From Patescibacteria group bacterium (GTDB taxonomy: Bacteria > Patescibacteriota > Minisyncoccia > UBA6257 > GWB1-50-10), in assembly GCA_023380415.1 (NCBI GenBank), contig JAMCRC010000025.1, forward strand, positions 1 through 56,238: a DNA stretch of 56,238 bases. Reading direction: 5' to 3'. Every line of letters starts with the position of its first letter. The first letter of the stretch is position 1. The notes under the pieces were generated by a model that saw only the letters and a list, made by a program, of their open reading frames with translations, did not search any database and had not been told where the DNA came from. Both the position numbers and the translations under genes were made by a program. Positions 8,136 to 15,312 of the stretch are shown one piece after another.

Positions 8136-9614
8136 GTGATAGATATCGAAAATCTGCCCTTCGTAGGTTTCGTGAACAACCTCGAAAGGCGCAGGGAATG
8201 GGTCGCCCATGCCAAGATCGTCCTGGAGCATCTGCGAAAGGGCGAAAACGTCGGCTTCGTGGCCGACACGGCGGCCGGGAAAACGATAGTCGCATTGATG
8301 GTCATCCTGGGCGGCGGATACCGAACACTCTTCGCCACGCCCCAGAAGATACTGACGCTTCAGCACCTCGAGCTTTTGCAAAAGCTCGCCGGCGACAATT
8401 CCATGGCCCGGGCCATTACCGGCGAAACGCCCCGGGAGAAACGGTCCTGGGACAAAGACCTGGTCATCGCCACGCCGCAGACCGTCGAGAACGACATCCG
8501 TTCCGGACGGCTCGACCTCGGCCGCTTCGAACTCTTCATTCCGGACGAGTTCCATCGCGCCGTCGGCCATTACTCCTACACCGCCATCGCGGAGACGGCC
8601 CATGCCCGAGGATTGAAGATCCTCGGCCTCTCGGCCTCCCCCGCGGGAGATCCGAGCAGGATCGAGGCGACCAAAAAGGGCCTTTTCCTCGATACGTTCA
8701 TCGTCGCCAACATCAAGGCGCCGGAACGCCTCGAAGATGTGGTGGTCGTGGAACCGGACGAGCGCCTCATCGAGGCCGAGACCTATCTGAGCACGATCAT
8801 CAGCAATACCGGCTTCGAACTTTTATCCGAGGGGCTCCTTCCTTCCGCGCCCAAGAAAATCCTGAACCAGAGAGAGCTCGACGAAATGCGCGCGCGCATC
8901 AACGGACTGCCGGCGGACGACCCGCTCCACTATACCGGCCTTTCCCTGACGGCCCGCTACCTGAAGCTGCGCCACGCCCTCTCGCTGCTCCTTACGGACG
9001 GCTATCATTCCTTCATTGCCTACGGAACGCGCCTTGCCGCGGACGAGACCAAGGCCGCCCGCTTCATCTGGACGAGCCCGGACTTCCAAGGCGCCATGAC
9101 GATAGCCAAGAACGAACGCCATCCCAAGGAATCCAAATTCATCGAACTGGCCCAATCGCTCAAGCGCGCCGGCAAGAACGCCCTGGTCTTCGTGGGAACG
9201 AAAGAGACCGGAGCATGGCTCAAAGGCCGCCTGATGGACGACGGACTGCGGGCCGAATTCCTTTCCGGCGGACGGGGCAAAGACGCCAAGAGGCAACGGA
9301 ATATCCTTGACCGCTTGGCGTCGCGCGAGATCGATGCGCTTCTCGCCACATCCGTGGTCGAAGAGGGAGTATCCATCCCCGAGGTCGATACGGTCATCCA
9401 TTATTCCATGCCGCAAACGCCCGTTGCGCGCAAACAACGCAACGGCCGGACCGGACGCCTGAAGACCGGCCACATCGTCTTCATCAGGATGAACAATGCG
9501 CTGGACGGCGCCGCCTACTTCGGAACGCGGCGCAAAATGAACGCCGTTCAGGCCGCCATCGAAGGCCGAACCTATCCCGAAAAAGAACCGCTTCCCCTTT
9601 TCCCAGGGTGGTGA
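8136..9614 (+). CDS. SF2 DEAD/DEAH-type helicase, Hef/FANCM-like (492 aa)
   Basis: The GTG at 8136 follows TAGGAGG. Two RecA-like lobes are visible. Lobe 1 has Walker A ADTAAGKT (43-50), motif Ia around LFATPQK, DEFH (137-140) for Walker B in DEFHRAVGHYSYTAIAE, and motif III LSASPAG. Lobe 2 has motif IV LVFVGTKE, motif V ATSVVEEGVSIPEVD and motif VI QRNGRTGR near the C-terminus. The DE-x-HRAVGxYxY pattern is typical of the Hef/FANCM/MPH1 branch, which remodels branched DNA at stalled forks. No nuclease domain is attached. It stands alone between ileS and argS with its own promoter. Repair of forks is a family-based inference; an RNA helicase role is less likely. Confidence 0.85.
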   Translation: MIDIENLPFVGFVNNLERRREWVAHAKIVLEHLRKGENVGFVADTAAGKTIVALMVILGGGYRTLFATPQKILTLQHLELLQKLAGDNSMARAITGETPREKRSWDKDLVIATPQTVENDIRSGRLDLGRFELFIPDEFHRAVGHYSYTAIAETAHARGLKILGLSASPAGDPSRIEATKKGLFLDTFIVANIKAPERLEDVVVVEPDERLIEAETYLSTIISNTGFELLSEGLLPSAPKKILNQRELDEMRARINGLPADDPLHYTGLSLTARYLKLRHALSLLLTDGYHSFIAYGTRLAADETKAARFIWTSPDFQGAMTIAKNERHPKESKFIELAQSLKRAGKNALVFVGTKETGAWLKGRLMDDGLRAEFLSGGRGKDAKRQRNILDRLASREIDALLATSVVEEGVSIPEVDTVIHYSMPQTPVARKQRNGRTGRLKTGHIVFIRMNNALDGAAYFGTRRKMNAVQAAIEGRTYPEKEPLPLFPGW

Positions 9615-9661
9615 AGCGGGAGCATCCGCACACAAGCGGCCGATCGCATGATCGGCCGTTA

Positions 9662-9670
9662 TTATCCACA
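9662..9670 (+). promoter_or_regulatory. perfect DnaA-box sequence TTATCCACA
   Basis: An exact 9-mer match to the DnaA box, in the gap between the convergent helicase and argS genes. Chance matches are expected every ~100 kb or so on both strands in such DNA, so function is uncertain. Confidence 0.3.
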
Positions 9671-9701
9671 AAAAAGAAGGAGGTCCGACCTCCTTCTTTT
9701 T
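9671..9701. terminator. bidirectional intrinsic terminator between helicase and argS
   Basis: A-run, then GAAGGAGGT pairing with ACCTCCTTC around a CCG loop, then a T-run; it reads as a terminator on both strands for the convergent genes. Another GC-rich hairpin, CGGCCGATC/GATCGGCCG (9637-9658), precedes it. Confidence 0.85.
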
Positions 9702-9703
9702 GG

Positions 9704-11293
9704 CTACATTTTCTTCGGAGCGGAAATGCCCAACACAACGAAGAGGTTTTCGAGGACGGTGGCGGTCGCCCGGACAAGGGCCAAGCGCGCGCCTTTTACG
9801 TCCCCGGCCTCTCCGATAATGCGCTCCTTCTCGTAAAACTGCTGGAAATCGCGGGCCAAGTCGATGGCGTAGCGCGCCAGACGATGGGCCTGGTAGTCCC
9901 GGGCCGTTTCTTCGATAAGGTCCGGGAATTCGAGGAGCGCCCGAATGAGGACCTGGTCTTCGGGCGTATCCAAGAGGCCGAGGTCCTTGGAGTCAGGTCT
10001 GACCGCACCCGCTTTCTTCAGAATGCCCTTCGCCCGCACATAGGCGTATTGGACGTAGTAAATCGGGTTCTTCACGGACCGCTCTTTCGCGAGACCCATA
10101 TCGAAATCCATATGCGTCGACGGCGATATCATGAGGAAGAAGAAGCGGGCCACATCGAGGCCGACCTCGTCGACGAGATCCTCGAACGTGAGGAAATTAC
10201 CCTTCCGCTTCGACATCTTGAACTCCGTCCCGTCTTTCATGAGGCGGATGGCCTGGGTGATGATGACCTCGGAGCGCTTGAAGCCCAAGATCTTGGCCAC
10301 GGATTGGATGCGCTTCACGTAACCGTAATGATCCGGTCCCAATATGTTGATCTTCTCGCTGAAGCCGCGCTTTTGGGTCTCCAAATAGTGGCCGGCATCG
10401 GAGAGAAAGTAGGTCGGGTTGCCGTCGCTCGTGACAAGCACGCGGTCCTTGTCGTCGCCGAAGGCCGTGGTCTTGAGCCACACCGCCCCTTCGGACTCGT
10501 AAATGAATCCCGCTTTCTTGAAGATCTCCATGGCTTTCTGGGGCATCTTGGCCTTATGGACGGCCTTCTCAGAGGTATAGCGGTCGAACCGGATACCCGC
10601 TTTCTCGCCGACCGCTTTTTTTATGAGGCCGAGGAAGTCCTTGGCCGCTCTTTCGCCGAGAGCCATCGGGTCCTTCTGCAGCCTTTTGACCAACGCGGCG
10701 TTCTTCTTCGCCCAATCCTTCACGTATTCCCCTTTATAAAAACTCTCTTCGTCCGGGATAATGCCCAAGGCGGCGATTATCGACTGGCCGAGCGTGAGCA
10801 CCTGGTGGCCGGTATCGTTAACGTAGTACTCCTTCTCCACTTTGGCGCCCGCCAGGCGCAGCACGTTCCCCAGAACGTCGCCCAGAAATCCTCCCCGGCC
10901 GTTCGCGAGCGTGAGCGGTCCCGTTGGGTTCGCCGAGACGAACTCGACCTGGACCTTCGATCCGGCGGCCGCCTTCGAGGCGCCGTATCTCCTGCCGAGC
11001 TTCAATATGCCCATGAGGCCGGCGTTCAGGGCGGAAGGCGTCAGATAAAAATTAACGAATCCCGGGCCGGCTGCTTCTACTTTCTCGAAAAACCCGCGGG
11101 GCGCTCTTTCTTTGATGTCCCGGACGAGCACGGCCGCGACCGCCGCCGGGCTCTTGCCCTGCTCTTTGGCCAGACGGAAAGCGATGGTCGTGGAATAATG
11201 GGCCGCTTGGCCATCCGGCACCACCACATCGCCCTCCTTGGCGTCGGGCACTATCCTTCGCAGTATCCTCAAAATGGAATCCTTGGCGTTCAC
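9704..11293 (-). CDS. argS: arginyl-tRNA synthetase (529 aa)
   Basis: Attaches arginine to tRNA-Arg. The N-terminal additional domain (about 1-95) ends in EAAGPGFVNFYL, the signature HIGH-like motif is VSANPTGPLTLANGRG (near 125), and the KMSKS-like loop is MSKRKGNFLTFEDLVDEVG (near 355). The C-terminal DALR anticodon-binding domain ends in QQFYEKERIIG and a short tail. Length is slightly short but complete. The start is the GTG at 11293; there is no good ribosome site, but a TAGATT -10-like box at 11305-11300 is only 6 nt upstream, which suggests a leaderless mRNA. A tRNA-Arg(CCG) gene is about 10 kb away in the same window. Confidence 0.95.
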   Translation of the reverse strand: MNAKDSILRILRRIVPDAKEGDVVVPDGQAAHYSTTIAFRLAKEQGKSPAAVAAVLVRDIKERAPRGFFEKVEAAGPGFVNFYLTPSALNAGLMGILKLGRRYGASKAAAGSKVQVEFVSANPTGPLTLANGRGGFLGDVLGNVLRLAGAKVEKEYYVNDTGHQVLTLGQSIIAALGIIPDEESFYKGEYVKDWAKKNAALVKRLQKDPMALGERAAKDFLGLIKKAVGEKAGIRFDRYTSEKAVHKAKMPQKAMEIFKKAGFIYESEGAVWLKTTAFGDDKDRVLVTSDGNPTYFLSDAGHYLETQKRGFSEKINILGPDHYGYVKRIQSVAKILGFKRSEVIITQAIRLMKDGTEFKMSKRKGNFLTFEDLVDEVGLDVARFFFLMISPSTHMDFDMGLAKERSVKNPIYYVQYAYVRAKGILKKAGAVRPDSKDLGLLDTPEDQVLIRALLEFPDLIEETARDYQAHRLARYAIDLARDFQQFYEKERIIGEAGDVKGARLALVRATATVLENLFVVLGISAPKKM

Positions 11294-11318
11294 ACATTAA
11301 ATCTAGCCGATTTCAAGA

Positions 11319-11360
11319 CAAAAATAAAAACCCGCGCCGGAAATGCATCCAGAGCGCGGG
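11319..11360 (-). terminator. intrinsic terminator after 143-aa gene
   Basis: On the minus strand CCCGCGC (11360-11354) pairs with GCGCGGG (11337-11331) and is followed by TTTTTATTTTTG. It separates the 143-aa gene from argS, so argS needs its own promoter. Confidence 0.8.
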
Positions 11361-11385
11361 CAAAGGAGGCTTATCGCCCCCAAGA

Positions 11386-11817
11386 TCAAAGTTCCTCGTA
11401 ATAGCCGATGATATCGGCTAATGAATGCACCTGCGGCGCGTCGGTCAAACTGCGATTGCGGACATCTATCCGTTTGGCGCCGGCCCGCCGGGCGATGGCG
11501 AGCACCGCCGGATCGTAATGGACGCAAAAGGATCTTTTGGGACGGTGGTGGCGGACCAAGGCCCTTATGCCGGCGCGGATCGCGCCGTGGTCCTCGCCCA
11601 CGAATACCGTCGGGAAATTTACCGATCTCTTCTTGAGATAATCCATCGCCCTCATCTTCTCCGGGGCGCGGCCAAGGACCACCAGGGCCACATCGTCACC
11701 CTTCCGCCTGAGCATGCCGATAACGAACCTGACGTCGTCCTTCAGATAAAATCCTCTTTCGTCCTCTCCGACCAGAACGCTCAATCCGAAGATGAACAGA
11801 TTGTTCTTTCTTTTCAT
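11386..11817 (-). CDS. hypothetical protein, 143 aa
   Basis: ATG at 11817 preceded by AAGGAG. The protein is small, basic and soluble. A Rossmann/HAD-like alternation of strands and helices seems likely: KNNLFIFGLSVLVGED at the N-terminus, a middle with DVALVVLGRAPEKMRAMDYL, then VFVGEDHGAIRAGIRALV and a C-terminal RAGAKRIDVRNRSLTDAPQV. I cannot assign a family; a HAD-type phosphatase is only a guess since the canonical DxDxT motif is absent. It has its own promoter, structured leader and terminator, so it is a single-gene unit. Confidence 0.6.
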   Translation of the reverse strand: MKRKNNLFIFGLSVLVGEDERGFYLKDDVRFVIGMLRRKGDDVALVVLGRAPEKMRAMDYLKKRSVNFPTVFVGEDHGAIRAGIRALVRHHRPKRSFCVHYDPAVLAIARRAGAKRIDVRNRSLTDAPQVHSLADIIGYYEEL

Positions 11818-11842
11818 TTAATGCTCCTTATTTTGTTTTCAA

Positions 11843-11889
11843 AACGAACTCCGCCTCGCTCCGCCCAAGGCGGACGATATAAAGGAGTT
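11843..11889 (-). promoter_or_regulatory. nested inverted repeat in the 5' leader of the 143-aa gene
   Basis: On the minus strand AACTCC pairs with GGAGTT, enclosing TCCGCC-TTG-GGCGGA. The structure lies between the predicted promoter (11930-11902) and the ribosome site, so it would form in the leader RNA. No riboswitch class is recognised. Confidence 0.45.
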
Positions 11890-11901
11890 GAAACCTTTTT
11901 C

Positions 11902-11930
11902 AAAATATATAATCTGGTGAAATATGTCAA
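11902..11930 (-). promoter_or_regulatory. promoter of 143-aa gene
   Basis: Minus strand TTGACA (11930-11925), 17-nt spacer, TATTTT (11907-11902). AT-rich TATAAT at 11908-11913 on the plus strand could serve smpB, though no well-spaced -35 is visible for it. Confidence 0.5.
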
Positions 11931-11952
11931 CCCATGATAACCTGAAAGCGGA

Positions 11953-12393
11953 ATGAAAACCCTTTCCGAGAACAAGCGCGCCCGCTTCGACTACGAATTC
12001 CTGGAAAAGTACGACGCAGGCATCGAACTCAAGGGCTTCGAAGCGAAAGCCGCGGTTTTGGGGCGAGTCAATTTGGCCGGCGCCTATGCCACGGTGAAGG
12101 ACGGCGAGGTCTGGCTCACGAACTGCGATATCCCGCCCTACCAGCCGAAGAATATGCCGGCGGACTACGACTCCAAGCGACCGCGCCGCTTGCTCCTCAC
12201 CCGTGGCGAGATCGCGGAACTTATCGGCCGGACCAAGGAAAAGGGATTGACCTTAGTGCCGATTCAGATGTATAGTAAGAGCCATCTCGTGAAGGTGGAA
12301 CTCGGCCTGGGGCGCAGCCGCAAGAAGGCGGATAAGCGCGAGGTCCTGAAAAAGAAGGCCGCCGAACGCGAGATACGGGATTTTAAAAATTAA
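11953..12393 (+). CDS. smpB: tmRNA-binding protein SmpB (146 aa)
   Basis: Binds tmRNA and delivers it to stalled ribosomes for trans-translation. The family core is complete: N-terminal ENKRARFDYEFLEKYDAGI, GFEAKAAVLGRVNLAGAY, the conserved NCDIPPYQ segment, RRLLLTRGEI and the LVPIQMYSKSHLVKVELGLG strand, followed by the basic GRSRKKADKRE tail that reaches the decoding site. Length is close to the usual 150-160. The ssrA gene starts 8 nt after the stop codon, so protein and RNA partner lie side by side. Confidence 0.97.
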   Translation: MKTLSENKRARFDYEFLEKYDAGIELKGFEAKAAVLGRVNLAGAYATVKDGEVWLTNCDIPPYQPKNMPADYDSKRPRRLLLTRGEIAELIGRTKEKGLTLVPIQMYSKSHLVKVELGLGRSRKKADKREVLKKKAAEREIRDFKN

Positions 12394-12401
12394 ATTCCAC
12401 T

Positions 12402-12714
12402 GGGGATGTCGGGCTTTGACAGGGCATCTTCCGCGGAAATCGCGAGCCGAGCCGACCGACTCGTAAATCCGGTCGAAATCTTAACTGCCAATAAATCAGC
12501 AGTTCCGGCTTTAGCTTACGCTTAAGCAGGCATCGGTCCCTGACGCCTACTAGGGGGTCGCCGGTGTAATAACGCGGGCTCTGGCCTCTCGAAGATGCTT
12601 CGCCCGAGAGGGGCCGAGACTTAGCGAGGCACTTCGTACTTGTTTTCAAGCACTACGCTCGTAGAAGGTTTGCACGGAACGTCCTGGATGTGGGTCCAAC
12701 TCCCACCATCTCCA
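12402..12714 (+). ncRNA. ssrA: transfer-messenger RNA (tmRNA)
   Basis: The 5' GGGGATG (12402-12408) pairs with 3' CATCTCC (12707-12713), giving the G3-U70 wobble that marks alanine acceptance. Discriminator A is 12714; CCA is not encoded. The T-arm is GTGGG-TCCAACT-CCCAC. The tag reading frame runs from GCC at 12487 to TAA at 12523-12525 and encodes ANKSAVPALAYA, with the hydrophobic Ala-rich end that proteases recognise. The RNA rescues stalled ribosomes together with the adjacent SmpB. It may be cut from a smpB transcript or use a weak promoter overlapping the smpB stop (TTAAAT at 12390-12395). The tag end ALAYA differs from the common ALAA. Confidence 0.95.
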
Positions 12715-12717
12715 CAA

Positions 12718-12759
12718 CAACTTAAAGCCGTCTCTCTTGAGGCGGTTTTAAGTTGCTTA
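12718..12759 (+). terminator. terminator hairpin after ssrA
   Basis: A long near-perfect inverted repeat: CAACTTAAAGCCG (12718-12730) with CGGTTTTAAGTTG (12743-12755). Only a short T stretch follows, but the strong stem fits a terminator or 3' processing structure. Confidence 0.65.
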
Positions 12760-12797
12760 CGCGATGGGGAGGTGGACCGGGGAAATCCATCGGCATG

Positions 12798-12826
12798 TTG
12801 ACACAAATCCATATAACAGACATTAT
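12798..12826 (+). promoter_or_regulatory. promoter of aldose-epimerase-like gene
   Basis: TTGACA (12798-12803), 17-nt spacer, CATTAT (12821-12826). Transcription would begin near 12833, about 40 nt before the start codon. Confidence 0.55.
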
Positions 12827-12874
12827 TTAGACGCTCTTAATATAAAAGAATAAGACAGAAAAAGGAGGTAGAAA

Positions 12875-13627
12875 TTGACACCGTTATTGATCGACCTCGG
12901 AGAGACCGAAGCGCGCGTTTCCGAAAAAGGAGGCACGATAACCCGGCTCACTCATAAAGGGAAACCGATATTCGCCACTCAATTCGAAAAGAGCGGCGGT
13001 AAAATGCGCGGCGGATGCCATGCTTGCGCTCCCTGGTTCGGATCGTCCGACCTGGGCCGCCAACACGGGCACTTGAGGGACATTGCCGGCCGCGGCATTT
13101 CCCATCACAACGCCGCCTATGTCGAATTGGCCCGCGGCAGTGACAGCGCCTATCCCTGGAACATGGCCTACAACACAAAGACCATCATCCACGAATCGGG
13201 CATCATTGAAACGGGTTTTAGCATGCGCCGCCTGAACGACGAAGAAAAAGGCGGCGACAAGGCCCCGGCTCCGGCCAATCCCGCCCAGCACCCCTACTAC
13301 GCCTGTACGGACGCAAGCAAGACCTGCGTCATCGTGAACGGCAAAAGGGAATACGGCTTCAGTGACAAGGCGCACGGCATCGAAATGGCCCTCAAAAGAG
13401 AGATCATCATCGAGATGCCGGACCGATGGATGGAGATCTCTTTGGGCGGCGCCTTTATGGAAAGGCGGAACCCCTGGATATTCCTCTGGACCGACGCGCC
13501 TAAAGAGTATGTCTGCGTCGAGCCGGTCCTTTACGATCCCACTGATTTCAACACCCCGAAGGGACTTTCATTGAAGATCGGCCAAGTGCTCGATATTTCG
13601 ATGACGCTCAAGATATACCTGCGATAG
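12875..13627 (+). CDS. aldose 1-epimerase / hexose-6-phosphate mutarotase-like protein (250 aa)
   Basis: Start is the TTG at 12875 behind AAAGGAGGT. The galactose-mutarotase fold is suggested by HACAPWFGSSDLG, the QHGHLRD motif (His for substrate binding), WNMAY, HPYYAC (second His) and the near C-terminal pair WTDAPKEYVCVEPVLY with the expected catalytic Glu. The family interconverts alpha and beta anomers of aldoses; the shorter length resembles the hexose-6-phosphate mutarotase branch rather than GalM. It stands alone with its own promoter and terminator. The exact sugar is unknown. Confidence 0.75.
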   Translation: MTPLLIDLGETEARVSEKGGTITRLTHKGKPIFATQFEKSGGKMRGGCHACAPWFGSSDLGRQHGHLRDIAGRGISHHNAAYVELARGSDSAYPWNMAYNTKTIIHESGIIETGFSMRRLNDEEKGGDKAPAPANPAQHPYYACTDASKTCVIVNGKREYGFSDKAHGIEMALKREIIIEMPDRWMEISLGGAFMERRNPWIFLWTDAPKEYVCVEPVLYDPTDFNTPKGLSLKIGQVLDISMTLKIYLR

Positions 13628-13634
13628 TGATTTA

Positions 13635-13666
13635 CGGCACCCGTGCGATGGGTGCCGCTTTATTTT
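13635..13666 (+). terminator. intrinsic terminator after epimerase-like gene
   Basis: CGGCACCC (13635-13642) pairs with GGGTGCCG (13650-13657), followed by CTTTATTTT. Confidence 0.8.
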
Positions 13667-13697
13667 AAAAAGAAGACCGCCATCAAGGGCGGTCTTC
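13665..13697 (-). terminator. minus-strand intrinsic terminator with no annotated gene upstream
   Basis: Read on the minus strand, GAAGACCGCC (13697-13688) pairs with GGCGGTCTTC (13681-13672) and is followed by TTTTTAAAAT. No minus-strand gene is seen upstream of it between 13698 and 14211, so it may end an unannotated RNA. A GCTTCC/GGAAGC repeat (13699-13734) lies just before. Confidence 0.55.
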
Positions 13698-13988
13698 AGC
13701 TTCCATTCGTAAGTTGTTGCATATTTTTGGAAGCGGTCATAGCTATTGACTCTTCACTATATATAACGATATTCCCTTAGTTTTTGTTGCACCCCACCAC
13801 TCTCCCCGCCGCGCAGGAGAAAATTTGACCCAACTATAATCCTTGAGTAAGAGTGCCCGGGAATCGTTATTTTTATCCTCTTCTAGGGCATCTGGCGGCA
13901 GCTTAGAGCAAGCATACCAAGAGACGTCATTTCTCCATCAACCCCTAGGCCGCTGGCGGTTTTCCGAGCCTCATTTCCCTCAGCCGAC

Positions 13989-14063
13989 AGGCCGCATGTT
14001 CTGCGAGGAGCGTGAGACTTGGCCTAGCGGCCCGGAGCGCTCGACGAGCAGGATATGCGGCCT
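13989..14063. repeat. dispersed repeat, copy A, bounded by a 9-bp inverted repeat
   Basis: AGGCCGCAT (13989-13997) is the exact reverse complement of ATGCGGCCT (14055-14063). The segment 14001-14061 aligns without gaps over 61 nt to 28193-28253 (44 identities by eye; 27 of the last 31), sharing CCCGGAGCGC, ACGAGC and GGATAT at the same spacing. Both copies lie between genes. Confidence 0.6.
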
Positions 14064-14080
14064 GAAGGCGCCCCCCCTCG

Positions 14081-14089
14081 TTATCCACA
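14081..14089 (+). promoter_or_regulatory. perfect DnaA-box sequence upstream of infC promoter
   Basis: TTATCCACA lies 19 nt before the extended -10 box of the infC operon, near the -35 position. DnaA could in principle affect this promoter; a chance match is possible. Confidence 0.3.
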
Positions 14090-14107
14090 GCCGCCCGCCT
14101 CCTTCTG

Positions 14108-14116
14108 TGCTATACT
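14108..14116 (+). promoter_or_regulatory. extended -10 promoter of infC-rpmI-rplT
   Basis: TGCTATACT (TG-n-TATACT) at 14108-14116. No good -35 box is visible, as is usual for extended -10 promoters. RNA would begin near 14123 at the base of the leader structure. Confidence 0.65.
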
Positions 14117-14126
14117 ATGAGTAGGA

Positions 14127-14228
14127 CCTTGAGAAAAGAATAAAGCGTTTTAGGCATAAGCCTACATACGGGCTTTATAGCCCCATATTTCTCAAGGCCT
14201 CTATTTTATTCATGGGGCCTTTTTTTTA
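14127..14228 (+). promoter_or_regulatory. attenuator-type leader of the infC-rpmI-rplT operon
   Basis: CCTTGAGAAA (14127-14136) can pair with TTTCTCAAGG (14188-14197). The 3' arm of that stem overlaps AAGGCCTC (14194-14201), which can instead pair with GGGGCCTT (14214-14221) to form a terminator followed by eight Ts. The two structures exclude each other, which is the logic of an attenuator. L20-binding leaders that control infC-rpmI-rplT are known in Firmicutes; here autoregulation is inferred by analogy. Confidence 0.75.
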
Positions 14229-14754
14229 TCCGCGTTTCTGGTATCATTCCCACATACAACACCGCATCAACAACCAGATAATCGCGCCGGAGCTCCGCAT
14301 CGTCGGAGCGGAAGGAGAGAATCTCGGCATCATGGCCAAAGCGAAAGCTTTGGCTTTGGCGCAAGAAAAGGGCCTCGATCTCATCGAGATCGCGCCCATG
14401 GCCCAGCCTCCCGTAGCGCGGTTGATGGACTACGATAAATTCCGTTACGAGCAGGCGAAGGAGGAGAAGAAACAGCGCCAGGCCCAGAAGCAGAAAGAAC
14501 TGAAACAGGTCCGCATCACCGGCCGAGCGGCCGCGAACGATCTTGCCATCCGGGCCAAGGCGGCCGACAAATTCCTCGAGGAAGGCCACAAGGTGGAGAT
14601 AAACCTCGCCCTTAGGGGCCGGGAGAAGGCCCACAAGGACTGGGCCTTGCAGAAAATGCAGGAATTCCTTAGTATGATTACCGTTCCTTACGTCACAACC
14701 ATGGCGCCGAAGCCGGGTGGACGCGGGTATAACGCTCAGATAGTCAAAAAATAA
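14212..14754 (+). CDS. infC: translation initiation factor IF-3
   Basis: Promotes 30S dissociation and start-codon fidelity. The N-terminal domain (QHRINNQIIAPELRIVG onward), a Lys/Glu-rich linker (YEQAKEEKKQRQAQKQKE) and the C-terminal domain ending in TMAPKPGGRGYNAQIVKK are all present. The only conventional in-frame start is ATG 14212, but this lies in the 3' part of the attenuator hairpin, and its first 14 codons read the T-run (GPFFYPRFW). The true start is probably a non-standard codon such as ATA at 14254, just before QHRINN; infC is known for AUU-type starts in other bacteria. The stop overlaps the rpmI start by one base (TAATG). Confidence 0.92.
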   Translation: MGPFFYPRFWYHSHIQHRINNQIIAPELRIVGAEGENLGIMAKAKALALAQEKGLDLIEIAPMAQPPVARLMDYDKFRYEQAKEEKKQRQAQKQKELKQVRITGRAAANDLAIRAKAADKFLEEGHKVEINLALRGREKAHKDWALQKMQEFLSMITVPYVTTMAPKPGGRGYNAQIVKK

Positions 14755-14927
14755 TGTCGGCAAAAAGCGTACAAAAAAGGGTCCGGGTCACAAGGTCCGG
14801 AAAAGTGATGCGCCGCGCGAAGGGCCTGGGCCACTCGCGCTTCAACAAGAATTCGACCCAAATGAAACGCAAGAAAGGGGCGCGCGGATTGAACTTGCCC
14901 ACGGAAAGGATCGTAAGGTATTTATAG
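14754..14927 (+). CDS. rpmI: 50S ribosomal protein L35 (57 aa)
   Basis: Begins at the ATG overlapping the infC stop. The sequence contains KRVRVTRSGKVMRRAKG, GHSRFNKNST and LNLPTERIVRYL, the usual L35 layout of a basic N-terminus and NKxxxxKRK middle (here STQMKRKKGAR). It sits in the conserved infC-rpmI-rplT order, 3 nt ahead of rplT, and is probably co-regulated by the leader. Confidence 0.95.
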   Translation: MSAKSVQKRVRVTRSGKVMRRAKGLGHSRFNKNSTQMKRKKGARGLNLPTERIVRYL

Positions 14928-14930
14928 ACC

Positions 14931-15275
14931 ATGCCAAGAGTAAAACGGGGAACAATCGCCAATAAAAAGAGAAAGCGGACGCTGAAGCGGACCAAGGGAT
15001 TCCGCTGGGACCGCAAGAGCAAGGAGCGGGCCGCCAAGGAAGCCCTCCTTCATTCTTTGAGCCGCAAGTTCAAGGGCCGCAAGGAGAAGAAGCGCGTCTA
15101 CCGCACCCTCTGGAACACCAAGATAAGCGCCGCGGTCCGCGAGCACGAGATGAGCTACAGCCGCTTCATCGACGCCCTGAAGAAGAAGGGGGTGAAGCTC
15201 GACCGGAAGGTCCTCGCCGACATCGCCGAGCACGAACCGGAGACGTTCAAGAAGATAATCGAGTTCGTCAGATAA
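14931..15275 (+). CDS. rplT: 50S ribosomal protein L20 (114 aa)
   Basis: Binds 23S rRNA early in large-subunit assembly. MPRVKRGTIANKKRKRTLKR is the typical N-terminus, and SYSRFIDALKKKGVKLDRKV with LADIAEHEPETF marks the conserved C-terminal domain. Normal length. Last gene of the operon and the likely autoregulator of its leader, by analogy with Bacillus. Confidence 0.97.
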   Translation: MPRVKRGTIANKKRKRTLKRTKGFRWDRKSKERAAKEALLHSLSRKFKGRKEKKRVYRTLWNTKISAAVREHEMSYSRFIDALKKKGVKLDRKVLADIAEHEPETFKKIIEFVR

Positions 15276-15312
15276 TAACTGGCTGGCACAGCCGATCGAC
15301 ATCGATAACGAA

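Larger units (their letters stand above)
13698..14107. other. 410-bp intergenic region without a supported gene
   Basis: No convincing coding sequence. It contains inverted repeats (13699-13734; 13801-13820), an isolated TATAAT at 13835-13840, a 61-nt dispersed-repeat copy (14001-14061) enclosed by a 9-bp inverted repeat, and an exact DnaA-box 9-mer at 14081-14089. A 93-codon open frame here has a low-complexity, protein-unlike composition. Confidence 0.5.

Noticed and set aside
9608..11401. 597-codon open frame on the plus strand opposite argS
   Set aside because: Antisense shadow of argS with Arg/Gly/Glu/Asp-rich, motif-free translation.
13741..13790. AT-rich palindromic-looking stretch as a dif/Xer site
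   Set aside because: No convincing 11-6-11 arrangement, and it lies only about 28 kb from the probable origin.
13843..14124. 93-codon open frame upstream of infC
   Set aside because: Low-complexity translation that runs through the dispersed repeat, the DnaA box and the infC promoter; no ribosome site.
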